Shown here piece after piece: positions 1 to 13,244 of a stretch of 64,000 bases of DNA. The DNA comes from Arcuatula senhousia (taxonomy: Eukaryota; Mollusca; Bivalvia; Mytilida; Mytilidae). Position 1 is the first letter of the stretch. Each line of letters opens with the position of its first letter. The position numbers were made by a program, and so were the translations under genes. The notes beneath the pieces are model-generated. The model saw nothing but the letters and a program-made list of their open reading frames with translations, was not told the DNA's origin and did not search any database. Where the stretch lies: NCBI GenBank assembly GCA_963971305.1, contig OZ020308.1:26937275-27001274 (forward strand). The letters run 5' to 3'.

Positions 1-236
1 AAATTCCCCGAGGTTAGCCCGCTCCGGCACCAACACTTTTGAGTTGGAGAATACATCAAAGCCTTAAATTATCCGTCTAAATTTCAAAATTGTCTAAACC
101 CTAAGGTTCTTCCTGCCCCAGACAAAGGTTGAATATCTTAGTAATAATTTGGTTCCCCAGTTTGGTATTTTTGGTTATACTATTCTATGCTCTTCATATT
201 CATACAGTGTTTGGCATTTTCAATATTTTTGGTAGA

Positions 237-280
237 GCGTCTCTGATGAGTCTTGAATAGACGAAACGCGCGTCAGGCGT
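237..280 (+). ncRNA. Type I hammerhead ribozyme, array copy 1
   Basis: Read 5' to 3': helix I strand GCGTCT (237-242; GCGCCT in nearly all other copies), core CTGATGA (243-249), helix II GTCT/AGAC (250-253 / 259-262) closed by loop TGAAT, GAAA (263-266), helix III in the palindrome ACGCGCGT (266-273), cleavage triplet GTC (272-274), then helix I partner AGGCGT (275-280). Cleavage is expected after C274. An outer helix can form between CAATA (221-225) and TATTG (290-294), leaving internal loops in helix I that could contact loop II, as natural type I hammerheads require. The same motif recurs at 237+358n for copies 1-18, at 6679 in copy 19, and at 7037+358n for copies 20-49. A monomer can pair only two base pairs in helix III around a GCGC loop; a dimer pairs eight. 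Confidence 0.92.
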
Positions 281-1790
281 AGCAAAATTTATTGTCTGGA
301 ACTTTGTTGTCATTTGTATTTCGAACACACGTGAAGGTTAGCACTGCTGGTGGAGTTTAAATTCCCCGAGGTTAGCCCGCTCCTGCACCAACACTTTTGA
401 GTTGGAGAATACATCAAAGCCTTAAATTATCCGTCTAAATTTCAAAATTGTCTAAACCCTAAGGTTCTTCCTGCCCCAGACAAAGGTTGAATATCTTAGT
501 AATAATTTGGTTCCCCAGTTTGGTATTTTTGGTTATACTATTCTATGCTCTTCATATTCATACAGTGTTTGGCATTTTCAATATTTTTGGTAGAGCGCCT
601 CTGATGAGTCTTGAATAGACGAAACGCGCGTCAGGCGTAGCAAAATTTATTGTCTGGAACTTTGTTGTCATTTGTATTTCGAACACACGTGAAGGTTAGC
701 ACTGCTGGTGGAGTTTAAATTCCCCGAGGTTAGCCCGCTCCGGCACCAACACTTTTGAGTTGGAGAATACATCAAAGCCTTAAATTATCCGTCTAAATTT
801 CAAAATTGTCTAAACCCTAAGGTTCTTCCTGCCCCAGACAAAGGTTGAATATCTTAGTAATAATTTGGTTCCCCAGTTTGGTATTTTTGGTTATACTATT
901 CTATGCTCTTCATATTCATACAGTGTTTGGCATTTTCAATATTTTTGGTAGAGCGCCTCTGATGAGTCTTGAATAGACGAAACGCGCGTCAGGCGTAGCA
1001 AAATTTATTGTCTGGAACTTTGTTGTCATTTGTATTTCGAACACACGTGAAGGTTAGCACTGCTGGTGGAGTTTAAATTCCCCGAGGTTAGCCCGCTCCG
1101 GCACCAACACTTTTGAGTTGGAGAATACATCAAAGCCTTAAATTATCCGTCTAAATTTCAAAATTGTCTAAACCCTAAGGTTCTTCCTGCCCCAGACAAA
1201 GGTTGAATATCTTAGAAATAATTTGGTTCCCCAGTTTGGTATTTTTGGTTATACTATTCTATGCTCTTCATATTCATACAGTGTTTGGCATTTTCAATAT
1301 TTTTGGTAGAGCGCCTCTGATGAGTCTTGAATAGACGAAACGCGCGTCAGGCGTAGCAAAATTTATTGTCTGGAACTTTGTTGTCATTTGTATTTCGAAC
1401 ACACGTGAAGGTTAGCACTGCTGGTGGAGTTTAAATTCCCCGAGGTTAGCCCGCTCCGGCACCAACACTTTTGAGTTGGAGAATACATCAAAGCCTTAAA
1501 TTATCCGTCTAAATTTCAAAATTGTCTAAACCCTAAGGTTCTTCCTGCCCCAGACAAAGGTTGAATATCTTAGTAAAAATTTGGTTCCCCAGTTTGGTAT
1601 TTTTGGTTATACTATTCTATGCTCTTCATATTCATACAGTGTTTGGCATTTTCAATATTTTTGGTAGAGCGCCTCTGATGAGTCTTGAATAGACGAAACG
1701 CGCGTCAGGCGTAGCAAAATTTATTGTCTGGAACTTTGTTGTCATTTGTATTTCGAACACACGTGAAGGTTAGCACTGCTGGTGGAGTTT

Positions 1791-4700
1791 AAATTCCCCG
1801 AGGTTAGCCCGCTCCGGCACCAACACTTTTGAGTTGGAGAATACATCAAAGCCTTAAATTATCCGTCTAAATTTCAAAATTGTCTAAACCTTAAGGTTCT
1901 TCCTGCCCCAGACAAAGGTTGAATATCTTAGTAATAATTTGGTTCCCCAGTTTGGTATTTTTGGTTATACTATTCTATGCTCTTCATATTCATACAGTGC
2001 TTGGCATTTTCAATATTTTTGGTAGAGCGCCTCTGATGAGTCTTGAATAGACGAAACGCGCGTCAGGCGTAGCAAAATTTATTGTCTGGAACTTTGTTGT
2101 CATTTGTATTTCGAACACACGTGAAGGTTAGCACTGCTGGTGGAGTTTAAATTCCCCGAGGTTAGCCCGCTCCGGCACCAACACTTTTGAGTTGGAGAAT
2201 ACATCAAAGCCTTAAATTATCCGTCTAAATTTCAAAATTGTCTAAACCCTAAGGTTCTTCCTGCCCCAGACAAAGGTTGAATATCTAAGTAATAATTTGG
2301 TTCCCAAGTTTGGTATTTTTGGTTATACTATTCTATGCTCTTCATATTCATACAGTGTTTGGCATTTTCAATATTTTTGGTAGAGCGCCTCTGATGAGTC
2401 TTGAATAGACGAAACGCGCGTCAGGCGTAGCAAAATTTATTGTCTGGAACTTTGTTGTCATTTGTATTTCGAACACACGTGAAGGTTATCACTGCTGGTG
2501 GAGTTTAAATTCCCCGAGGTTAGCCCGCTCCGGCACCAACACTTTTGAGTTGGAGAATACATCAAAGCCTTAAATTATCCGTCTAAATTTCAAAATTGTC
2601 TAAACCCTAAGGTTCTTCCTGCCCCAGACAAAGGTTGAATATCTTAGTAATAATTTGGTTCCCCAGTTTGGTATTTTTGGTTATACTATTCTATGCTCTT
2701 CATATTCATACAGTGTTTGGCATTTTCAATATTTTTGGTAGAGCGCCTCTGATGAGTCTTGAATAGACGAAACGCGCGTCAGGCGTAGCAAAATTTATTG
2801 TCTGGAACTTTGTTGTCATTTGTATTTCGAACACACGTGAAGGTTAGCACTGCTGGTGGAGTTTAAATTCCCCAAGGTTAGCCCGCTCCGGCACCAACAC
2901 TTTTGAGTTGGAGAATACATCAAAGCCTTAAATTATCCGTCTAAATTTCAAAATTGTCTAAACCCTAAGGTTCTTCCTGCCCCAGACAAAGGTTGAATAT
3001 CTTAGTAATAATTTGGTTCCCCAGTTTGGTATTTTTGGTTATACTATTCTATGCTCTTCATATTCATACAGTGCTTGGCATTTTCAATATTTTTGGTAGA
3101 GCGCCTCTGATGAGTCTTGAATAGACGAAACGCGCGTCAGGCGTAGCAAAATTTATTGTCTGGAACTTTGTTGTCATTTGTATTTCGAACACACGTGAAG
3201 GTTAGCACTGCTGGTGGAGTTTAAATTCCCCGAGGTTAGCCCGCTCCGGCACCAACACTTTTGAGTTGGAGAATACATCAAAGCCTTAAATTATCCGTCT
3301 AAATTTCAAAATTGTCTAAACCCTAAGGTTCTTCCTGCCCCAGACAAAGGTTGAATATCTAAGTAATAATTTGGTTCCCCAGTTTGGTATTTTTGGTTAT
3401 ACTATTCTATGCTCTTCATATTCATACAGTGTTTGGCATTTTCAATATTTTTGGTAGAGCGCCTCTGATGAGTCTTGAATAGACGAAACGCGCGTCAGGC
3501 GTAGCAAAATTTATTGTCTGGAACTTTGTTGTCATTTGTATTTCGAACACACGTGAAGGTTATCACTGCTGGTGGAGTTTAAATTCCCCGAGGTTAGCCC
3601 GCTCCGGCACCAACACTTTTGAGTTGGAGAATACATCAAAGCCTTAAATTATCCGTCTAAATTTCAAAATTGTCTAAACCCTAAGGTTCTTCCTGCCCCA
3701 GACAAAGGTTGAATATCTTAGTAATAATTTGGTTCCCCAGTTTGGTATTTTTGGTTATACTATTCTATGCTCTTCATATTCATACAGTGTTTGGCATTTT
3801 CAATATTTTTGGTAGAGCGCCTCTGATGAGTCTTGAATAGACGAAACGCGCGTCAGGCGTAGCAAAATTTATTGTCTGGAACTTTGTTGTCATTTGTATT
3901 TCGAACACACGTGAAGGTTAGCACTGCTGGTGGAGTTTAAATTCCCCAAGGTTAGCCCGCTCCGGCACCAACACTTTTGAGTTGGAGAATACATCAAAGC
4001 CTTAAATTATCCGTCTAAATTTCAAAATTGTCTAAACCCTAAGGTTCTTCCTGCCCCAGACAAAGGTTGAATATCTTAGTAATAATTTGGTTCCCCAGTT
4101 TGGTATTTTTGGTTATACTATTCTATGCTCTTCATATTCATACAGTGTTTGGCATTTTCAATATTTTTGGTAGAGCGCCTCTGATGAGTCTTGAATAGAC
4201 GAAACGCGCGTCAGGCGTAGCAAAATTTATTGTCTGGAACTTTGTTGTCATTTGTATTTCGAACACACGTGAAGGTTAGCACTGCTGGTGGAGTTTAAAT
4301 TCCCCAAGGTTAGCCCGCTCCGGCACCAACACTTTTGAGTTGGAGAATACATCAAAGCCTTAAATTATCCGTCTAAATTTCAAAATTGTCTAAACCCTAA
4401 GGTTCTTCCTGCCCCAGACAAAGGTTGAATATCTTAGTAATAATTTGGTTCCCCAGTTTGGTATTTTTGGTTATACTATTCTATGCTCTTCATATTCATA
4501 CAGTGCTTGGCATTTTCAATATTTTTGGTAGAGCGCCTCTGATGAGTCTTGAGTAGACGAAACGCGCGTCAGGCGTAGCAAAATTTATTGTCTGGAACTT
4601 TGTTGTCATTTGTATTTCGAACACACGTGAAGGTTAGCACTGCTGGTGGAGTTTAAATTCCCCGAGGTTAGCCCGCTCCGGCACCAACACTTTTGAGTTG

Positions 4701-5012
4701 GAGAATACATCAAAGCCTTAAATTATCCGTCTAAATTTCAAAATTGTCTAAACCCTAAGGTTCTTCCTGCCCCAGACAAAGGTTGAATATCTAAGTAATA
4801 ATTTGGTTCCCCAGTTTGGTATTTTTGGTTATACTATTCTATGCTCTTCATATTCATACAGTGTTTGGCATTTTCAATATTTTTGGTAGAGCGCCTCTGA
4901 TGAGTCCTGAATAGACGAAACGCGCGTCAGGCGTAGCAAAATTTATTGTCTGGAACTTTGTTGTCATTTGTATTTCGAACACACGTGAAGGTTATCACTG
5001 CTGGTGGAGTTT
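1791..5012 (+). repeat. Older higher-order block structure, array copies 6-14
   Basis: CAGTGCTTGG (T to C) occurs in copies 6, 9 and 13 (near 1999, 3073, 4505). The unit after each carries both ATCTAAGTAAT and GGTTATCACTG (copies 7, 10, 14). The spacings are therefore 3 and 4 units. Copies 9, 12 and 13 start with CCCCAAGG. The pair of linked marker units has been copied twice with a one-unit length change. Confidence 0.75.
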
Positions 5013-8000
5013 AAATTCCCCGAGGTTAGCCCGCTCCGGCACCAACACTTTTGAGTTGGAGAATACATCAAAGCCTTAAATTATCCGTCTAAATTTCAAA
5101 ATCGTCTAAACCCTAAGGTTCTTCCTGCCCCAGACAAAGGTTGAATATCTTAGTAATAATTTGGTTCCCCAGTTTGGTATTTTTGGCTATACTATTCTAT
5201 GCTCTTCATATTCATACAGTGTTTGGCATTTTCAATATTTTTGGTAGAGCGCCTCTGATGAGTCTTGAATAGACGAAACGCGCGTCAGGCGTAGCAAAAT
5301 TTATTGTCTGGAACTTTGTTGTCATTTGTATTTCGAACACACGTGAAGGTTAGCACTGCTGGTGGAGTTTAAATTCCCCAAGGTTAGCCCGCTCCGGCAC
5401 CAACACTTTTGAGTTGGAGAATACATCAAAGCCTTAAATTATCCGTCTAAATTTCAAAATTGTCTAAACCCTAAGGTTCTTCCTGCCCCAGACAAAGGTT
5501 GAATATCTTAGTAATAATTTGGTTCCCCAGTTTGGTATTTTTGGTTTTACTATTCTATGCTCTTCATATTCATACAGTGTTTGGCATTTTCAATATTTTT
5601 GGTAGAGCGCCTCTGATGAGTCTTGAATAGACGAAACGCGCGTCAGGCGTAGCAAAATTTATTGTCTGGAACTTTGTTGTCATTTGTATTTCGAACACAC
5701 GTGAAGGTTAGCACTGCTGGTGGAGTTTAAATTCCCCGAGGTTAGCCCGCTCCGGCACCAACACTTTTGAGTTGGAGAATACATCAAAGCCTTAAATTAT
5801 CCGTGTAAATTTCAAAATTGTCTAAACCCTAAGGTTCTTCCTGCCCCAGACAAAGGTTGAATATCTTAGTAATAATTTGGTTCCCCAGTTTGGTATTTTT
5901 GGTTATACTATTCTATGCTCTTCATATTCATACAGTGTTTGGCATTTTCAATATTTTTGGTAGAGCGCCTCTGATGAGTCTTGAATAGACGAAACGCGCG
6001 TCAGGCGTAGCAAAATTTATTGTCTGGAACTTTGTTGTCATTTGTATTTCGAACACACGTGAAGGTTAGCACTGCTGGTGGAGTTTAAATTCCCCGAGGT
6101 TAGCCCGCTCCGGCACCAACACTTTTGAGTTGGAGAATACATCAAAGCCTTAAATTATCCGTCTAAATTTCAAAATTGTCTAAACCCTAAGGTTCTTCCT
6201 GCCCCAGACAAAGGTTGAATATCTTAGTAATAATTTGGTTCCCCAGTTTGGTATTTTTGGTTATACTATTCTATGCTCTTCATATTCATACAGTGTTTGG
6301 CATTTTCAATATTTTTGGTAGAGCGCCTCTGATGAGTCTTGAATAGACGAAACGCGCGTCAGGCGTAGCAAAATTTATTGTCTGGAACTTTGTTGTCATT
6401 TGTATTTCGAACACACGTGAAGGTTAGCACTGCTGGTGGAGTTTAAATTCCCCGAGGTTAGCCCGCTCCGGCACCAACACTTTTGAGTTGGAGAATACAT
6501 CAAAGCCTTAAATTATCCGTTTAAATTTCAAAATTGTCTAAACCCTAAGGTTCTTCCTGCCCCAGACAAAGGTTGAATATCTTAGTAATAATTTGGTTCC
6601 CCAGTTTGGTATTTTTGGTTATACTATTCTATGCTCTTCATATTCATAGTGTTTGGCATTTTCAATATTTTTGGTAGAGCGCCTCTGATGAGTCTTGAAT
6701 AGACGAAACGCGCGTCAGGCGTAGCAAAATTTATTGTCTGGAACTTTGTTGTCATTTGTATTTCGAACACACGTGAAGGTTAGCACTGCTGGTGGAGTTT
6801 AAATTCCCCAAGGTTAGCCCGCTCCGGCACCAACACTTTTGAGTTGGAGAATACATCAAAGCCTTAAATTATCCGTCTAAATTTCAAAATTGTCTAAACC
6901 CTAAGGTTCTTCCTGCCCCAGACAAAGGTTGAATATCTTAGTAATAATTTGGTTCCCCAGTTTGGTATTTTTGGTTATACTATTCTATGCTCTTCATATT
7001 CATACAGTGTTTGGCATTTTCAATATTTTTGGTAGAGCGCCTCTGATGAGTCTTGAATAGACGAAACGCGCGTCAGGCGTAGCAAAATTTATTGTCTGGA
7101 ACTTTGTTGTCATTTGTATTTCGAACACACGTGAAGGTTAGCACTGCTGGTGAAGTTTAAATTCCCCGAGGTTAGCCCGCTCCGGCACCAACACTTTTGA
7201 GTTGGAGAATACATCAAAGCCTTAAATTATCCGTCTAAATTTCAAAATTGTCTTAACCCTAAGGTTCTTCCTGCCCCAGACAAAGGTTGAATATCTTAGT
7301 AATAATTTGGTTCCCCAGTTTGGTATTTTTGGTTATACTATTCTATGCTCTTCATATTCATACAGTGTTTGGCATTTTCAATATTTTTGGTAGAGCGCCT
7401 CTGATGAGTCTTGAATAGACGAAACGCGCGTCAGGCGTAGCAAAATTTATTGTCTGGAACTTTGTTGTCATTTGTATTTCGAACACACGTGAAGGTTAGC
7501 ACTGCTGGTGGAGTTTAAATTCCCCGAGGTTAGCCCGCTCCGGCACCAACACTTTTGAGTTGGAGAATACATCAAAGCCTTAAATTATCCGTCTAAATTT
7601 CAAAATTGTCTAAACCCTAAGGTTCTTCCTGCCCCAGACAAAGGTTGAATATCTTAGTAATAATTTGGATCCCCAGTTTGGTATTTTTGGTTATACTATT
7701 CTATGCTCTTCATATTCATACAGTGTTTGGCATTTTCAATATTTTTGGTAGAGCGCCTCTGATGAGTCTTGAATAGACGAAACGCGCGTCAGGCGTAGCA
7801 AAATTTATTGTCTGGAACTTTGTTGTCATTTGTATTTCGAACACACGTGAAGGTTAGCACTGCTGGTGGAGTTTAAATTCCCCGAGATTAGCCCGCTCCG
7901 GCACCAACACTTTTGAGTTGGAGAATACATCAAAGCCTTAAATTATCCGTCTAAATTTCAAAATTGTCTAAACCCTAAGGTTCTTCCTGCCCTAGACAAA

Positions 8001-8826
8001 GGTTGAATATCTTAGTAAAAATTTGGTTCCCCAGTTTGGTATTTTTGGTTATACTATTCTATGCTCTTCATATTCATACAGTGTTTGGCATTTTCAATAT
8101 TTTTGGTAGAGCGCCTCTGATGAGTCTTGAATAGACGAAACGCGCGTCAGGCGTAGCAAAATTTATTGTCTGGAACTTTGTTGTCATTTGTATTTCGAAC
8201 ACACGTGAAGGTTAGCACTGCTGGTGGAGTTTAAATTCCCCGAGATTAGCCCGCTCCGGCACCAACACTTTTGAGTTGGAGAATACATCAAAGCCTTAAA
8301 TTATCCGTCTAAATTTCAAAATTGTCTAAACCCTAAGGTTCTTCCTGCCCTAGACAAAGGTTGAATATCTTAGTAAAAATTTGGTTCCCCAGTTTGGTAT
8401 TTTTGGTTATACTATTCTATGCTCTTCATATTCATACAGTGTTTGGCATTTTCAATATTTTTGGTAGAGCGCCTCTGATGAGTCTTGAATAGACGAAACG
8501 CGCGTCAGGCGTAGCAAAATTTATTGTCTGGAACTTTGTTGTCATTTGTATTTCGAACACACGTGAAGGTTACCACTGCTGGTGGAGTTTAAATTCCCCA
8601 AGGTTAGCCCGCTCCGGCACCAACACTTTTGAGTTGGAGAATACATCAAAGCCTTAAATTATCCGTCTAAATTCCAAAATTGTCTAAACCCTAAGGTTCT
8701 TCCTGCCCCAGACAAAGGTTGAATATCTTAGTAATAATTTGGTTCCCCAGTTTGGTATTTTTGGTTATACTATTCTATGCTCTTCATATTCATACAGTGT
8801 TTGGCATTTTCAATATTTTTGGTAGA

Positions 8827-8870
8827 GCGCCTCTGATAAGTCTTGAATAGACGAAACGCGCGTCAGGCGT
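8827..8870 (+). ncRNA. Hammerhead ribozyme with mutated core (G8 to A), array copy 25
   Basis: Same layout as the other units, but the core box reads CTGATAA instead of CTGATGA. The changed base is at 8838. In standard hammerhead numbering it is G8, whose 2'-OH acts in catalysis and which pairs with C3, so strong loss of self-cleavage is expected. The unit also carries an AATTCCAAAAT variant near 8670 and CCCCAAGG at its start. The same combination recurs six units later. Confidence 0.85.
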
Positions 8871-10974
8871 AGCAAAATTTATTGTCTGGAACTTTGTTGT
8901 CATTTGTATTTCGAACACACGTGAAGGTTAGCACTGCTGGTGGAGTTTAAATTCCCCGAGGTTAGCCCGCTCCGGCACCAACACTTTTGAGTTGGAGAAT
9001 ACATCAAAGCCTTAAATTATCCATCTGAATTTCAAAATTGTCTAAACCCTAAGGTTCTTCCTGCCCCAGACAAAGGTTGAATATCTTAGTAATAATTTGG
9101 TTCCCCAGTTTGGTATTTTTGGTTATACTATTCTATGCTCTTCATATTCATACAGTGTTTGGCATTTTCAATATTTTTGGTAGAGCGCCTCTGATGAGTC
9201 TTGAATAGACGAAACGCGCGTCAGGCGTAGCAAAATTTATTGTCTGGAACTTTGTTGTCATTTGTATTTCGAACACACGTGAAGGTTAGCACTGCTGGTG
9301 GAGTTTAAATTCCCCGAGGTTAGCCCGCTCCGGCACCAACACTTTTGAGTTGGAGAATACATCAAAGCCTTAAATTATCCGTTTAAATTTCAAAATTGTC
9401 TAAACCCTAAGGTTCTTCCTGCCCCAGACAAAGGTTGAATATCTTAGTAATAATTTGGTTCCCCAGTTTGGTATTTTTGGTTATACTATTCTATGCTCTT
9501 CATATTCATACAGTGTTTGGCATTTTCAATATTTTTGGTAGAGCGCCTCTGATGAGTCTTGAATAGACGAAACGCGCGTCAGGCGTAGCAAAATTTATTG
9601 TCTGGAACTTTGTTGTCATTTGTATTTCGAACACACGTGAAGGTTAGCACTGCTGGTGAAGTTTAAATTCCCCGAGGTTAGCCCGCTCCGGCACCAACAC
9701 TTTTGAGTTGGAGAATACATCAAAGCCTTAGATTATCCGTCTAAATTTCAAAATTGTCTAAACCCTAAGGTTCTTCCTGCCCCAGACAAAGGTTGAATAT
9801 CTTAGTAATAATTTGGTTCCCCAGTTTGGTATTTTTGGTTATACTATTCTATGCTCTTCATATTCATACAGTGTTTGGCATTTTCAATATTTTTGGTAGA
9901 GCGCCTCTGATGAGTCTTGAATAGACGAAACGCGCGTCAGGCGTAGCAAAATTTATTGTCTGGAACTTTGTTGTCATTTGTATTTCGAACACACGTGAAG
10001 GTTAGCACTGCTGGTGGAGTTTAAATTCCCCGAGGTTAGCCCGCTCCGGCACCAACACTTTTGAGTTGGAGAATACATCAAAGCCTTAAATTATCCGTCT
10101 AAATTTCAAAATTGTCTAAACCCTAAGGTTCTTCCTGCCCCAGACAAAGGTTGAATATCTTAGTAATAATTTGGATCCCCAGTTTGGTATTTTTGGTTAT
10201 ACTATTCTATGCTCTTCATATTCATACAGTGTTTGGCATTTTCAATATTTTTGGTAGAGCGCCTCTGATGAGTCTTGAATAGACGAAACGCGCGTCAGGC
10301 GTAGCAAAATTTATTGTCTGGAACTTTGTTGTCATTTGTATTTCGAACACACGTGAAGGTTAGCACTGCTGGTGGAGTTTAAATTCCCCGAGATTAGCCC
10401 GCTCCGGCACCAACACTTTTGAGTTGGAGAATACATCAAAGCCTTAAATTATCCGTCTAAATTTCAAAATTGTCTAAACCCTAAGGTTCTTCCTGCCCTA
10501 GACAAAGGTTGAATATCTTAGTAAAAATTTGGTTCCCCAGTTTGGTATTTTTGGTTATACTATTCTATGCTCTTCATATTCATACAGTGTTTGGCATTTT
10601 CAATATTTTTGGTAGAGCGCCTCTGATGAGTCTTGAATAGACGAAACGCGCGTCAGGCGTAGCAAAATTTATTGTCTGGAACTTTGTTGTCATTTGTATT
10701 TCGAACACACGTGAAGGTTACCACTGCTGGTGGAGTTTAAATTCCCCAAGGTTAGCCCGCTCCGGCACCAACACTTTTGAGTTGGAGAATACATCAAAGC
10801 CTTAAATTATCCGTCTAAATTCCAAAATTGTCTAAACCCTAAGGTTCTTCCTGCCCCAGACAAAGGTTGAATATCTTAGTAATAATTTGGTTCCCCAGTT
10901 TGGTATTTTTGGTTATACTATTCTATGCTCTTCATATTCATACAGTGTTTGGCATTTTCAATATTTTTGGTAGA

Positions 10975-11018
10975 GCGCCTCTGATAAGTCTTGAATAGAC
11001 GAAACGCGCGTCAGGCGT
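10975..11018 (+). ncRNA. Hammerhead ribozyme with mutated core (G8 to A), array copy 31
   Basis: The core reads CTGATAA, with the changed base at 10986, exactly 2,148 bp (6 units) after the same change in copy 25. It shares that copy's other private variants, so the defect was copied by a block duplication rather than arising twice. Expected to be cleavage-defective. Confidence 0.85.
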
Positions 11019-13244
11019 AGCAAAATTTATTGTCTGGAACTTTGTTGTCATTTGTATTTCGAACACACGTGAAGGTTAGCACTGCTGGTGGAGTTTAAAT
11101 TCCCCGAGGTTAGCCCGCTCCGGCACCAACACTTTTGAGTTGGAGAATACATCAAAGCCTTAAATTATCCGTCTAAATTTCAAAATTGTCTAAACCCTAA
11201 GGTTCTTCCTGCCCCAGACAAAGGTTGAATATCTTAGTAATAATTTGGTTCCCCAGTTTGGTATTTTTGGTTATACTATTCTATGCTCTTCATATTCATA
11301 CAGTGTTTGGCATTTTCAATATTTTTGGTAGAGCGCCTCTGATGAGTCTTGAATAGACGAAACGCGCGTCAGGCGTAGCAAAATTTATTGTCTGGAACTT
11401 TGTTGTCATTTGTATTTCGAACACACGTGAAGGTTAGCACTGCTGGTGGAGTTTAAATTCCCCGAGGTTAGCCCGCTCCGGCACCAACACTTTTGAGTTG
11501 GAGAATACATCAAAGCCTTAAATTATCCGTCTAAATTTCAAAATTGTCTAAACCCTAAGGTTCTTCCTGCCCCAGACAAAGGTTGAATATCTAAGTAATA
11601 ATTTGGTTCCCCAGTTTGGTATTTTTGGTTATACTATTCTATGCTCTTCATATTCATACAGTGTTTGGCATTTTCAATATTTTTGGTAGAGCGCCTCTGA
11701 TGAGTCTTGAATAGACGAAATGCGCGTCAGGCGTAGCAAAATTTATTGTCTGGAACTTTGTTGTCATTTGTATTTCGAACACACGTGAAGGTTAGCACTG
11801 CTGGTGGAGTTTAAATTCCCCGAGGTTAGCCCGCTCCGGCACCAACACTTTTGAGTTGGAGAATACATCAAAGCCTTAAATTATCCGTCTAAATTTCAAA
11901 ATTGTCTAAACCCTAAGGTTCTTCCTGCCCCAGACAAAGGTTGAATATCTTAGTAATAATTTGGTTCCCCAGTTTGGTATTTTTGGTTATACTATTCTAT
12001 GCTCTTCATATTCATACAGTGTTTGGCATTTTCAATATTTTTGGTAGAGCGCCTCTGATGAGTCTTGAATAGACGAAACGCGCGTCAGGCGTAGCAAAAT
12101 TTATTGTCTGGAACTTTGTTGTCATTTGTATTTCGAACACACGTGAAGGTTAGCACTGCTGGTGGAGTTTAAATTCCCCGAGGTTAGCCCGCTCCGGCAC
12201 CAACACTTTTGAGTTGGAGAATACATCAAAGCCTTAAATTATCCGTCTAAATTTCAAAATTGTCTAAACCCTAAGGTTCTTCCTGCCCCAGACAAAGGTT
12301 GAATATCTTAGTAATAATTTGGTTCCCCAGTTTGGTATTTTTGGTTATACTATTCTATGCTCTTCATATTCATACAGTGTTTGGCATTTTCAATATTTTT
12401 GGTAGAGCGCCTCTGATGAGTCTTGAATAGACGAAACGCGCGTCAGGCGTAGCAAAATTTATTGTCTGGAACTTTGTTGTCATTTGTATTTCGAACACAC
12501 GTGAAGGTTAGCACTGCTGGTGGAGTTTAAATTCCCCGAGGTTAGCCCGCTCCGGCACCAACACTTTTGAGTTGGAGAATACATCAAAGCCTTAAATTAT
12601 CCGTCTAAATTTCAAAATTGTCTAAACCCTAAGGTTCTTCCTGCCCCAGACAAAGGTTGAATATCTTAGTAATAATTTGGTTCCCCAGTTTGGTATTTTT
12701 GGTTATACTATTCTATGCTCTTCATATTCATACAGTGTTTGGCATTTTCAATATTTTTGGTAGAGCGCCTCTGATGAGTCTTGAATAGACGAAACGCGCG
12801 TCAGGCGTAGCAAAATTTATTGTCTGGAACTTTGTTGTCATTTGTATTTCGAACACACGTGAAGGTTAGCACTGCTGGTGGAGTTTAAATTCCCCGAGGT
12901 TAGCCCGCTCCGGCACCAACACTTTTGAGTTGGAGAATACATCAAAGCCTTAAATTATCCGTCTAAATTTCAAAATTGTCTAAACCCTAAGGTTCTTCCT
13001 GCCCCAGACAAAGGTTGAATATCTTAGTAATAATTTGGTTCCCCAGTTTGGTATTTTTGGTTATACTATTCTATGCTCTTCATATTCATACAGTGTTTGG
13101 CATTTTCAATATTTTTGGTAGAGCGCCTCTGATGAGTCTTGAATAGACGAAACGCGCGTCAGGCGTAGCAAAATTTATTGTCTGGAACTTTGTTGTCATT
13201 TGTATTTCGAACACACGTGAAGGTTAGCACTGCTGGTGGAGTTT

